In this document: positions 1 through 6,276 of the stretch, piece after piece
Numbering within the stretch: the first letter of the stretch is position 1
Layout of the letters: the number at the start of each line of letters is the position of its first letter
Assembly (NCBI GenBank): GCA_036509315.1
Contig: DATCFU010000029.1
Coordinates: 1-17,136 of the forward strand
Source of the DNA: PALSA-607 sp036509315
Lineage (GTDB): Bacteria; Actinomycetota; Actinomycetes; Acidothermales; Acidothermaceae
Direction: 5' to 3'
DNA: 17,136 nt
Notes under the pieces: generated by a model
Databases searched by the model: none
Seen by the model: the letters and a program-made list of their open reading frames with translations, nothing else
Told to the model about the DNA's origin: nothing
Position numbers and translations under genes: made by a program

Positions 1-2
1 TC

Positions 3-704
3 GTCGTCGGCGTCGCCTGCGCAACAGCTGTGCTCGCGACCTTCGTCCCGGCGCTTCAAGCCGCGCGGACCAGCACGATTGATGCCCTCGCCGACGCAGC
101 TCGACCACCGAAGCGAAACCGCTTACTCATCGGAGCCTCAACCCGCCTGCCGATTCCGCTCCTCCTCGGCGTTCGACTGGCCGCGCGCCGACCCCGACGC
201 CTCGCCCTGAGCACACTCAGCGTCGCCGTCAGCGTCGCCGGGATTGTCGCCATCCTCCTCGAGCACGTCCGCCTGCGCAGCAGTTCCACCATCGCCAACC
301 CACAAAGCCACCGACTGAGCCAGGCGATGCTCCTGATCACCGTCATGCTGGTCGTCCTCGCAGTAATCAACGCGCTCCTCATCACCTGGGCCACCGTCCT
401 CGACGGTCAGAAAACCTCGGCACTGGCCCGAGCACTCGGTGCCACCCCCGGGCAAGTCAGCGCGGGTTTCGTTGCCGCTCAACTGCTCTCAGTCCTCCCC
501 GGATCTGTGCTCGGCGTCCCACTCGGCATCGCCCTTCTGCAGGTGGTGGCCAAATCAAGCGACGCCTACAAACACACACCCGTCGGATCGCTGCTCCTCG
601 TCATCCTCGGAACGTGGCTGATCATGAGCGCACTCACCGCCGTCCCCGCCCGAATCGGCAGCCGCCGACCAGCAGCGCAAGCACTACAAGACGCGCCGAC
701 CTAG
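3..704 (+). CDS. FtsX-like ABC transporter permease, C-terminal part (cut by window edge)
   Basis: The reading frame is open from base 3, so the gene begins outside the window. The visible part has about four hydrophobic helices (around RLALSTLSVAVSVAGIVAIL, QAMLLITVMLVVLAVINALL, FVAAQLLSVLPGSVLGVPLG and SLLLVILGTWLIMSALTAVP). It ends with an Arg/Ala-rich tail, RIGSRRPAAQALQDAPT. The opening stretch VPALQAARTSTIDALADA is the 'PALRAARxxPxxALR' linker typical of FtsX/MacB permeases, here followed by a second permease half. Such proteins sit in the cytoplasmic membrane and pair with an ABC ATPase, presumably encoded upstream. It belongs to the host chromosome and is unrelated to the mobile element. 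The substrate cannot be told. Confidence 0.85.
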   Translation, partial: VVGVACATAVLATFVPALQAARTSTIDALADAARPPKRNRLLIGASTRLPIPLLLGVRLAARRPRRLALSTLSVAVSVAGIVAILLEHVRLRSSSTIANPQSHRLSQAMLLITVMLVVLAVINALLITWATVLDGQKTSALARALGATPGQVSAGFVAAQLLSVLPGSVLGVPLGIALLQVVAKSSDAYKHTPVGSLLLVILGTWLIMSALTAVPARIGSRRPAAQALQDAPT

Positions 705-835
705 GCACCCTCACCGGATGCCGGTGGATACCTGTTCGCAACATCCGACTTTCGGCACGACCGAACGCGCGTCAATGCGGCAGAAGCGCTACCTGCGTTA
801 CTAGCGGTCGATGGCTTGGCGCGGGGTAGCTTTGC

Positions 836-1507
836 GTGGTGGCCGATTTCGTGTTGATCCACGGCACAACGCAGGCGCCCCAGGGCTGGGAACGGTTGGT
901 CGCCGCGCTGGAGTCTCGCGGTCATCGGGGTCTCGCGGTAGACCTCGCAGGCGTCGAGGAACAGTCGGTTGACCGTTACGCCGACACGGTCGCTCGCCAG
1001 CTTCCCGCCGATGTACACGCGCCGATCCTCGTCGCGCACTCCGGGACCGGTCCGGTTTTGCCGTCCGCGGCTCGACTGCTCGGCGCACGGCGGCAGGTGT
1101 GGCTGGCCGCGTTCGTCCCCGCCGACGGCCGGGCCATGCTCGAGGAGATACGAGCCGCTCCCACCGACATCTTCAACCCCGAGTGGCTGGGCAAAGGCCC
1201 AACCGCGGATCCGGTTCTTGCCAGCTACTCCCTGTTTCACGACTGCGATCTGGAGACGCTGCGGTGGGCGCTGAGTACGCTGCGATCGTTCGCCCCGTCC
1301 GCGCTGTACACAGACCCGGTCGCGCTGCTGCCACAGGTTCCGTCCACCTACATCGTCGCGGTCCGGGACCGGACCCTAAAACCGGATTGGTGCCGGCGCG
1401 CCGCCCAGCAGCGGCTCGGCGCCCAGATCATCGACATCGACGCCGGGCACTGCCCGCACGTGTCCAAGCCCGAGCAGGTCGCAGACATCCTCGACCGCCT
1501 GGTGTAA
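836..1507 (+). CDS. alpha/beta-hydrolase fold protein
   Basis: A 223-residue single-domain alpha/beta hydrolase of usual length. The N-terminus FVLIHGTTQAPQGW carries the oxyanion-loop HG motif. AHSGTG around Ser69 is the nucleophile elbow. Asp178 in AVRDRTLKP and His205 in DAGHCPHVSKPE fit the acid and base of the catalytic triad. The cap region is short. The substrate cannot be inferred; relatives include esterases and other carboxylic-ester or C-C hydrolases. Two adjacent GTG codons (836 and 839) could start it. No Shine-Dalgarno is visible, but TAGCTT at 827-832 could be a -10 box of a leaderless transcript, which would favour the GTG at 839. It is a stand-alone host gene between the permease and the element. 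Confidence 0.88.
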   Translation: MVADFVLIHGTTQAPQGWERLVAALESRGHRGLAVDLAGVEEQSVDRYADTVARQLPADVHAPILVAHSGTGPVLPSAARLLGARRQVWLAAFVPADGRAMLEEIRAAPTDIFNPEWLGKGPTADPVLASYSLFHDCDLETLRWALSTLRSFAPSALYTDPVALLPQVPSTYIVAVRDRTLKPDWCRRAAQQRLGAQIIDIDAGHCPHVSKPEQVADILDRLV

Positions 1508-1531
1508 GCGCCTGTAGGTGCAGCAAGAGCA

Positions 1532-1837
1532 CTACCCGAAGCGTCCCGAGCCATGTGCCGTGCCAGCCCTCTCCCAGCAAGGCGAACGCAAACTTTCGTC
1601 ACAATCGACCGCGCAAAGAACGACCGTGTCAGCGACAAGAGAGGATCCGTGCGTTAGGTAGTGCGGCGGGTGCGACCGCGCAATGGCAAACGTCAGCCTC
1701 ACTGCGAGGCACGCGAATGCGGCCACTGCCAGCAAGACCGCGAGCAAGATCTGGCCTGATGCCCCCGAGACCACCGCGCCAAGGACGAGGGCGTAGGACA
1801 CCAGTCTAAAGAGCGGGTCCTTGCGAATGGTAGTCAT
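1532..1837 (-). CDS. small two-helix membrane protein, hypothetical
   Basis: A 101-residue frame starting at ATG 1837, with a good ribosome site (GGAGG about 8 bases upstream); an ATG five codons earlier lacks one. After a polar start (MTTIRKDPLFRL) come two hydrophobic stretches separated by a short Gly/Ser turn (about residues 12-26 and 28-50), then a polar C-terminal half containing several Cys and His. It is not a family I recognise. It is convergent with the hydrolase gene, 24 bases apart. The last 50 residues look less protein-like than the membrane part, so the true end could be affected by decay. Confidence rests mainly on the ribosome site and the helices. Confidence 0.5.
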   Translation of the reverse strand: MTTIRKDPLFRLVSYALVLGAVVSGASGQILLAVLLAVAAFACLAVRLTFAIARSHPPHYLTHGSSLVADTVVLCAVDCDESLRSPCWERAGTAHGSGRFG

Positions 1838-2374
1838 CCAGAGTTCCTCCATCTGGCTCTCTACCCCCGCGTGGGCGATGCCAACTCCGGCCTACAGATG
1901 CATCCGCTCATCGGAAATGATCGCGTTTCGATCAGCCCGTTTTTCGGCCCCCTGTGTTGCCGTGGTTGCACCGGCGGGGCGGTCCGGGCGCGTTCAGCAG
2001 ACGCGATAACAGGTCCAGCCGGGCGACTCGCACAAGCTGCGCGAGCGAGGCAGACGCCGTGCTTTGACCTACGCATTCAAGATGCGCAGCGCACGGTCCA
2101 CACATGTCCCGCCGGTGTCCGCACGTGCGAGCCCGGCTAATGGGTCCGCGTCGGCGACGAGAGCGCAGCGTGCACAGCAGCCCGTCCCGGTCCGTAGCCG
2201 TCTGCCTGTTGGCTACTTCGTTGGCTACTCGGACGGCACAGCTGCGCGGCGTCCACGTGTGCTTGGACCTGCGAAATGCGGTGTCGGCGTGGGTGTGGCT
2301 TATTCATTGGCTACTCGGTCTCGAAACGACCGGCCTCAGAAAGCTCGGATTAGGCCTGTGACCTGCGGAAATGT
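1838..2374. other. intergenic region left of the element
   Basis: I see no convincing gene here; the open frames have poor composition and no ribosome sites. Two things stand out. GACCTACGCATT at 2066-2077 matches the anticodon-arm part of the tRNA-Thr gene. TTGGCTACT occurs at 2209-2217, 2221-2229 and 2307-2315, the last two extended to TTGGCTACTCGG. These could be relics of an older element at the same tRNA. Otherwise it is non-coding spacer in front of attL. Confidence 0.4.
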
Positions 2375-2420
2375 GAGCCGCCTGTCAGAGTCGAACTGAC
2401 GACCTACGCATTACGAGTGC
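2375..2420. repeat. left attachment site (tRNA-Thr 3' fragment)
   Basis: These 46 bases are identical to 16970-17015. They comprise the anticodon loop, variable region, T arm and 3' acceptor strand of the tRNA-Thr gene read on the minus strand. The match stops sharply (t2374 against g16969; c2421 against g17016). No D arm or 5' acceptor follows, so this copy is not a functional tRNA. It is the displaced chromosomal 3' end left by site-specific integration. Confidence 0.93.
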
Positions 2421-2514
2421 CTGCACCATGGGTCCGTGCGGGTTCCCATGAGTACGTTTCCCCTTGCCTATAACGAAAAGTGTGCGTAACGAACTCATCC
2501 GAACCATAGCGAAC

Positions 2515-2532
2515 TGAGACCAAAACTGAGAC
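2515..2532. repeat. candidate integrase arm-type site, left
   Basis: TGAGACCAAAACTGAGAC is found exactly here and again at 16900-16917, each about 50-100 bases inside an att repeat. Each copy holds two TGAGAC half-sites 12 bases apart. Paired repeats flanking the core are typical arm-type sites for tyrosine integrases with an arm-binding N-terminal domain, which this integrase appears to have. The role is inferred. Confidence 0.6.
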
Positions 2533-2541
2533 CATGAAAGC

Positions 2542-2575
2542 GGCCCCGGCCGGTGCTGAAACACCGACCGAGGCC
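2542..2575. terminator. strong hairpin upstream of the first rightward gene
   Basis: Arms GGCCCCGGCCGGTG (2542-2555) and CACCGACCGAGGCC (2562-2575) flank a 6-base loop. As RNA from the minus strand all 14 positions pair, two of them as G-U; as RNA from the plus strand there are two C-A mismatches. This favours a terminator for leftward transcripts leaving the element. It lies 34 bases before the start of the first rightward gene, so a role in that gene's leader is also possible. Confidence 0.55.
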
Positions 2576-2609
2576 TTGGCAGATCACCTGGCAAAGAGGA
2601 GATCCACCC

Positions 2610-3008
2610 ATGACCGATTCAACCATTCCCGCGTACCTGCGTCCGCGGCCGTGTAGCCGTTGCGGGCGCGCGGTGCCGGCGGGTGGCACCGGGGTATCCG
2701 TCGGGTCGCGCCGTTGGGCGCCGACCCCGGACGCTCACCCCGACTGGGCCATCGAGGTCGACTACCGGCCGTCAGGCGACGTCGCGTGGTTGCTCTGCGG
2801 GCCGTGCGTGACGGCCGTCAACGCGTTCGTGTTCGAGCCTGCCGCTGACGGAGAGCACGGCCTTCCGGCGCTACAGGTCGTGCCGCTGCCCGATGGCCGG
2901 TTCGCGGTGCGCGCGTACTACTCCGACGGTCGGCTGATGGCCAATAGCACGTTCGACGATCGCGAGGAGGCTGAGGAGTTCGGGTTGAAGATCGCGAGAG
3001 CCCTGTGA
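2610..3008 (+). CDS. small zinc-motif protein, hypothetical
   Basis: A 132-residue protein starting at ATG 2610, chosen because AGAGGAG lies 8 bases upstream. Two Cys pairs, C15-x-x-C18 (PCSRCGRAV) and C63-x-x-C66 (LLCGPCVTA), could form one zinc-binding site of the treble-clef or ribbon kind. The C-terminal 45 residues (LPDGRFAVRAYYSDGRLM, then FDDREEAEEFGLKIARAL) look like a small alpha/beta unit. The downstream 50-residue protein at 3824-3976 has a similar pattern (FGPFRVEQSARDFANRL). It is the first gene of the rightward left-arm operon. I do not recognise a named family; a cytoplasmic adaptor or DNA-associated role is only a guess. Confidence 0.8.
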   Translation: MTDSTIPAYLRPRPCSRCGRAVPAGGTGVSVGSRRWAPTPDAHPDWAIEVDYRPSGDVAWLLCGPCVTAVNAFVFEPAADGEHGLPALQVVPLPDGRFAVRAYYSDGRLMANSTFDDREEAEEFGLKIARAL

Positions 3009-3036
3009 AGTTCCCACCTATCTGAGAGGCAAGACC

Positions 3037-3516
3037 ATGAGTAACGCTACAGAGACCAAGACCGCGAAGGTGCTAGAGCCCCAACCGTCGGCGTGCGAGG
3101 CGACGCCGCCGGGTCACACGGAACAGCCGGCGGAACACACCGAACGCAAGGATTCGAAGAAGCCAAGGCATACCGCCGAAGGTACCCAAGCGAGCCACCT
3201 CCCAACCGCGACCACCCGCCCGCCGTGCCCTGACTGGTGCGGCGAGAAGCCCGGTCACGACTACGACACCGACGTGCCGGCGACCGGTGAGATGGAGCGG
3301 TACCACAGCTGGGACGCGCCGGCCATCGGAGAACAGCACCACGCCTGGGCGTCCATCAGCGGATGCGAGGTCTGGCTCGACGGTGTTGTGACGCTGAAGG
3401 AGCCCTACATCTATGCGAGCGCCGACGAGGAACTGACGGCCTGGCAGGCGCGCGCCTATTCGGCCGAGCTGCTGCTGGCCGCGAACAAGCTCGACGAGAT
3501 CAACGGTGCGAAGTGA
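3037..3516 (+). CDS. DUF6907-like protein, first of a tandem pair
   Basis: A 159-residue protein; GAGAGG sits about 9 bases before the ATG. The first 60 residues are polar, low-complexity and probably disordered. Then comes PPCPDWCGEKPGHDYD, followed by spaced His residues (YHSW, EQHHAWASI), a strand-rich stretch and a helical end, LLLAANKLDEINGAK. The CPxWC...H pattern matches a domain common in actinobacterial mobile elements that I recall as DUF6907; its function is unknown, and metal binding by the Cys and His is plausible. The next gene encodes a shorter paralogue and starts inside this stop codon (GTGA overlap), so the two are co-translated. Confidence 0.85.
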   Translation: MSNATETKTAKVLEPQPSACEATPPGHTEQPAEHTERKDSKKPRHTAEGTQASHLPTATTRPPCPDWCGEKPGHDYDTDVPATGEMERYHSWDAPAIGEQHHAWASISGCEVWLDGVVTLKEPYIYASADEELTAWQARAYSAELLLAANKLDEINGAK

Positions 3517-3968
3517 GTACGACGACGGTTCACACGACCGTTCCGCCATGCCCGCAGTGGTGCATGTTCGAAGCTGGGCACCCGTACAAGGACGTCGTCG
3601 AGGACGTCGAGCAGGTGCGGTTTCACTGCAGCGAGGACATTCACGATTGGGCGCAGATCACGGCCCACGAGACCATGATCGACGGCGTTGTGACCCACGG
3701 TGCGCCGTACATCAACGTCTACGCGGACGCCGAGGAACTGACCGGCGAGCAAGCTGGCGAGGTCATCGAAGCACTGCGAGTGGCCCGCATAAGGCTCGAC
3801 GAGATCAACGCGGGTTCGCAGCGGTGTACGCCGTGGAGAGGGTCGGGGCCGACGGCGCTCCGACCCTGTTCGGACCGTTCCGGGTCGAGCAATCAGCGCG
3901 GGACTTCGCCAACCGCCTCGGACCGGACGCGCACGTCGTCGAACTTCGCCAACCGATCTTGGAGATGA
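3513..3968 (+). CDS. DUF6907-like protein, second of the pair, with odd C-terminal extension
   Basis: It starts at GTG 3513, overlapping the previous stop by four bases. Residues 1-105 repeat the upstream protein's plan: PPCPQWCMFEAGHPY, FHCSEDIHDWAQI, IDGVVTHGAPYINVYAD, and RIRLDEINAG. The sister protein stops right after LDEIN-GAK, but here the frame runs about 48 residues further, through Ser/Arg/Thr-rich sequence that looks like the out-of-frame shadow of the next gene (3824-3976). The likely history is a lost stop codon or a 1-base indel near 3815-3825, leaving a read-through tail. The core domain should still fold. The function is unknown, as for its sister. Confidence 0.75.
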   Translation: MSTTTVHTTVPPCPQWCMFEAGHPYKDVVEDVEQVRFHCSEDIHDWAQITAHETMIDGVVTHGAPYINVYADAEELTGEQAGEVIEALRVARIRLDEINAGSQRCTPWRGSGPTALRPCSDRSGSSNQRGTSPTASDRTRTSSNFANRSWR

Positions 3969-3976
3969 GCACGTGA
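3824..3976 (+). CDS. 50-residue protein overlapping the DUF6907 reading frame
   Basis: A short frame from GTG 3824 encoding VYAVERVGADGAPTLFGPF and then a helix, RVEQSARDFANRLG. It ends in TGA 3974-3976, which overlaps the next gene's GTG by four bases, the same coupling used throughout the element. The amino-acid content is far more natural than that of the other frame over the same bases, which is why I call it real. The ribosome site is weak, so translation may depend on the gene before it. It resembles the C-terminal unit of the protein at 2610-3008. It may instead be the true C-terminal part of a frameshifted gene. Confidence 0.55.
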   Translation: MYAVERVGADGAPTLFGPFRVEQSARDFANRLGPDAHVVELRQPILEMST

Positions 3977-4338
3977 CCGGCAACGTCGACACGACCCTGC
4001 TCGACATCATCGAGGACCGTGCATATTTCGCCGAGGAAGAGCGCGAGGCCGAGCACCGGGAGCGCACTGAGCGGAAACGGTGGCGCCGAATCATGGCTAC
4101 ACCGCCGCCCGAGGTCGCACCCTTCAACGCCTCCCGCTTCGTCGACCTGGCCGCGTGGCTCAATCAGGCTGGGGGCGCCGACAGGCTCGTCGAGTGTCTG
4201 GGAGCCTTCGAGGCCGAGGCCAAGCGGGCCGGCATCCGCCGAAACTCGTGCATGTGGTCGAAGCTGCTTCAGTTGACCCTGAACGGCGACTGCAGCGGGC
4301 TTCGGCGAGCGCTCGGCATGGTCGTGCGGCATGGCTGA
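3973..4338 (+). CDS. hypothetical protein, charged N-terminus and helical C-terminus
   Basis: A 121-residue protein from GTG 3973, with GGAG 8 bases upstream. Residues 10-45 are very rich in Glu and Arg and probably form one long helix (FAEEEREAEHRERTERKRW). After a Pro-rich hinge (TPPPEVAPF) comes a helical domain, FVDLAAWLNQAGGADRLVEC and LRRALGMVVRHG. No catalytic motif is seen and I know no family. Its end overlaps the start of the recombinase gene by 8 bases, so the two are translationally linked; a partner or accessory role for the recombinase is possible but unproven. Confidence 0.75.
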   Translation: MTGNVDTTLLDIIEDRAYFAEEEREAEHRERTERKRWRRIMATPPPEVAPFNASRFVDLAAWLNQAGGADRLVECLGAFEAEAKRAGIRRNSCMWSKLLQLTLNGDCSGLRRALGMVVRHG

Positions 4339-5116
4339 CGACTTGCTGTCGTTGTGGGCGTCGTCGATGCGGTTCGGTGGCCTTGCCTCGACCACGCTCC
4401 GCACCCGCGTCGGCGCCCTGCAGCGACTGCAGCGCGAGTGCGGGCCACTCGACCAGATCACCCGCCCAGACCTGCTCGAATGGCTCGGCGGTTTCGCGAA
4501 GGCTTCTAGCCGCTCGACGAACCTGAGCTACTGCCGGTGTTTCTTCCGCTGGGCGCACGACGAGGGCCACATCGCGACGAACCCGGCGGCGAAGCTCCCG
4601 AAGGTCAAGGTGCCGAGGGGAATGCCTCGCCCGGTACCGACCGAACAACTCGAGGCCGCGCTGGCGTCGGCGCCGGACCTCGAACGGTTGTGGCTCGAGC
4701 TAATGGCGTTCGCCGGCCTGCGTGTGTCCGAGGTCGCAGCCTGCCGCCCGTCGGATGCGTGGCTCAGCGTCGAAGGGACGTGGTGGCTTCGCGTACCGGA
4801 GGGCAAAGGCGGCCATGATCAGCAGGTGCCGCTTCCGCGCTGGCTCGGCGAGCGGCTGTCGACGGCTGAGCCGTGGGACGTCGGCCTGCAGTCGGTCTAC
4901 CGGCACAGCCGCGACCTGCTCAGGTCGGTCGGGTCGGCATCGACGCCGCACGCCCTCCGGCACTTCTATGCCACCGCCTCGTTGCGCTCGACCGGGAACC
5001 TGCGGGTAGTTCAGCAGATGATGAGGCACGCCGACGTATCGACGACCGCGCGCTACACCGCAGTCACGTCGCAGGAGATGGTCGACGCTGCTGAGGGCCT
5101 GCCGAGGTTCGCGTGA
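4331..5116 (+). CDS. second tyrosine recombinase (XerC/D-like)
   Basis: A 261-residue protein with a short SAM-like N-terminal DNA-binding domain (residues 1-95, without an arm-binding extension) and a full catalytic domain. The expected residues are all present: Arg131 in AGLRVSEVA, Lys159 in PEGKGGHDQQ, His207 and Arg210 in HALRHFY, His233 in MMRHADVSTT, and nucleophile Tyr242 in ARYTAV. It is shorter than the element's integrase and more like Xer-type enzymes, which resolve dimers or invert/excise DNA. It is last in the rightward left-arm operon. Its final 17 codons reappear as a relic at 5241-5294, so a sister gene was once nearby. Its target site is not evident. Confidence 0.9.
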   Translation: MADDLLSLWASSMRFGGLASTTLRTRVGALQRLQRECGPLDQITRPDLLEWLGGFAKASSRSTNLSYCRCFFRWAHDEGHIATNPAAKLPKVKVPRGMPRPVPTEQLEAALASAPDLERLWLELMAFAGLRVSEVAACRPSDAWLSVEGTWWLRVPEGKGGHDQQVPLPRWLGERLSTAEPWDVGLQSVYRHSRDLLRSVGSASTPHALRHFYATASLRSTGNLRVVQQMMRHADVSTTARYTAVTSQEMVDAAEGLPRFA

Positions 5117-5135
5117 GCATGTTCGCGCCGAGTGA

Positions 5136-5168
5136 CGCCCGGCCCCACGGGGGGTGTCAGGCCGGGCG
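5136..5168 (+). terminator. terminator-like hairpin after the recombinase gene
   Basis: CGCCCGGCC (5136-5144) and GGCCGGGCG (5160-5168) form a perfect 9-bp stem with a 15-base loop, 20 bases after the recombinase stop. There is no T run, as is common for high-GC terminators. It is well placed to end the left-arm operon. Confidence 0.65.
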
Positions 5169-5170
5169 CC
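5141..5170. repeat. cargo-flanking repeat, left copy
   Basis: These 30 bases match 7059-7087 with one substitution and one 1-base gap (shared GGCCCCACGGGGG, then GTCAGGCCGGGCGCC). It overlaps the terminator hairpin. The two copies bracket the region holding the leftward membrane protein and the two-gene rightward unit, suggesting that cargo was exchanged by recombination in shared flanks. Confidence 0.65.
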
Positions 5171-5240
5171 ACCTGCGCATGATCATCTGTGACGGCGGCT
5201 CACTGTGGCAACGGTTGCGCCGTGTGATCCGGATCTCGCC

Positions 5241-5294
5241 GTCACATCGCAGGAGATGGTCGACGCCGCAGAGGGCCTGCCGAGGTTCGCGTGA
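5241..5294 (+). pseudogene. 3'-end relic of a sister recombinase gene
   Basis: These 54 bases match the last 54 bases of the recombinase gene (5063-5116) with three differences. All three are third-position changes that leave the peptide VTSQEMVDAAEGLPRFA and its stop unchanged. The bases before 5241 are unrelated, so only the tail of the sister gene survives. The synonymous pattern says the copy diverged under protein selection, i.e. in a functional homologue, before it was cut down here. It marks a recombination junction at the left edge of the cargo. Confidence 0.8.
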
Positions 5295-5304
5295 CGCCGA
5301 GCTC

Positions 5305-5820
5305 CTACTTCTGCTTGACGCGCCACGGAAGGCCGACCTTCCTGTTTGGGCGGGAGGCCAACTCCTTTCGAATGACCTCCTGGACCTCCCTGAGCACGTT
5401 CTCACGGTCAAGGTCATCCATCTTGTGCTGCGCGAACCTGCGTTGCTCACCTTCGAGGGAGGAGATTGCGAGGATCTTCTCCGCGCGGAAGTTTTCGACG
5501 ATCGGGTCAGGCTTGATGCCTGCCAATGTGAGCATCCAGGGCGCGTCTATTGCGTCTCGCAGCATTCGCAACCGCACGCGAATCTTCGGCGTATTCATGC
5601 CGACCTCGGTGCCTGCGGCGAGTTCGACCTCGTCCGCTAGTTCGCGAAGCACATTCAGGTTGAAGTCGGCGCGCCGCTCGTGCACTAGGTCGCTGCGCGC
5701 TCTGATCGCCACGATCAGCGCAATGACAGCGATAGTCGTGGCAACGAGGGTCGACACGGAGATCGCCCAATCCCAAAAGTCGCGGCGCGCAACGGTGTGG
5801 ACGATGGCAACAGAGTGCAT
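5305..5820 (-). CDS. single-pass membrane protein with cytoplasmic helical domain, hypothetical cargo
   Basis: A 171-residue protein if started at ATG 5820; in-frame ATG 5856 and GTG 5880 are alternatives, and no start has a strong ribosome site. Residues 1-17 end in WDW at the interface. Residues 18-39 (AISVSTLVATTIAVIALIVA) form one membrane helix followed by positive charges (RARSDLVHERR). This suggests an outside N-terminus and a cytoplasmic C-terminal domain of about 130 residues made of charged helices (VLRELADEVELA, IVENFRAEKILAISSLEGEQ). It is convergent with the recombinase operon and begins just beyond the recombinase relic. Codon choice and lower GC than its neighbours suggest separate acquisition. 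No family recognised; small membrane proteins at this position in satellites are often defence or superinfection-exclusion genes, which is only an analogy. Confidence 0.75.
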   Translation of the reverse strand: MHSVAIVHTVARRDFWDWAISVSTLVATTIAVIALIVAIRARSDLVHERRADFNLNVLRELADEVELAAGTEVGMNTPKIRVRLRMLRDAIDAPWMLTLAGIKPDPIVENFRAEKILAISSLEGEQRRFAQHKMDDLDRENVLREVQEVIRKELASRPNRKVGLPWRVKQK

Positions 5821-5933
5821 GGCGGAATGGTGACACTCACGTGGAGCTCTCACCATCCGGAAGTCCCAGTTTCTCGCCACCGCGCCCGACTAGCTCGCCG
5901 CGGGAGTGCTGAGGATCGCGTAAACGCACCCGA

Positions 5934-5952
5934 CCGTTATCAATCCGTTATC
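5934..5952. promoter_or_regulatory. tandem CCGTTATC repeat, possible operator
   Basis: CCGTTATC occurs at 5934-5941 and 5945-5952, one helical turn apart (11 bases). It lies in the 225-base gap between the divergent cargo genes at 5820 and 6046. A possible -10 box (TATCTA, 6008-6013) and a strong ribosome site (GGGGGG before ATG 6046) follow. Binding by a regulator is a guess. Confidence 0.3.
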
Positions 5953-6045
5953 GAGTCTCTCCCGCCGAGCGCTCCAGGAATGTCTCTACCGCAGCCGACA
6001 CTGTCATTATCTAGATCGTGCGCCAGCACGACGAGGGGGGAAGTC

Positions 6046-6276
6046 ATGACCGCCACACTGCCCGACAAAGAAGCCAAGGTCGTCCGAGCCAGTGGCTCTG
6101 ACCTGCAGGCGGCCGTGAAGCACGCAACAGATCGATCAGGCTTCTCGCTCAAGGAACTGTCAGCCCAAGCCCGCGATCGAGACTTCGCGACCCTCCGCGC
6201 CAGGCTGGCGTGGGTCGCCGTCGGGGACCTACAAGACGGCGCGCGTGAGCCAGTTCAGCCTCGCCGCCGAAGCTAG
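6046..6276 (+). CDS. small protein, first gene of a two-gene cargo unit
   Basis: A 76-residue protein; the ATG at 6046 has a G6AAG ribosome site 3-8 bases upstream, and longer versions would start in non-coding DNA. It is charged, without Cys or membrane segments, with a central helical part (LQAAVKHATDRSGFSLKELS, then DFATLRARLAWVAVGDL). The Leu-Lys-Glu-Leu then Arg-rich helix arrangement is reminiscent of small DNA-binding or antitoxin-like proteins, but I cannot name a family. It overlaps the following gene by 32 bases in another frame, so both must be made from one mRNA. Toxin-antitoxin or defence is one reading; the evidence is positional only. Confidence 0.75.
   Translation: MTATLPDKEAKVVRASGSDLQAAVKHATDRSGFSLKELSAQARDRDFATLRARLAWVAVGDLQDGAREPVQPRRRS

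Noticed and set aside
2064..2399. Long rightward open frame running into attL
   Set aside because: No ribosome site, unnatural composition, and it ends inside the tRNA-derived repeat; treated as chance.
2375..2420. A second tRNA-Thr gene at the left end
   Set aside because: Only the 3' part is present; the D arm and 5' acceptor strand are missing, so it is an attachment-site fragment.
3456..4163. Long leftward open frame opposite the DUF6907-like genes
   Set aside because: Arg/Ser-rich antisense of well-supported coupled genes; typical high-GC shadow.
5241..5294. Insertion sequence or transposon end
   Set aside because: The duplicated bases are a gene tail with synonymous differences, without terminal inverted repeats or target-site duplication.
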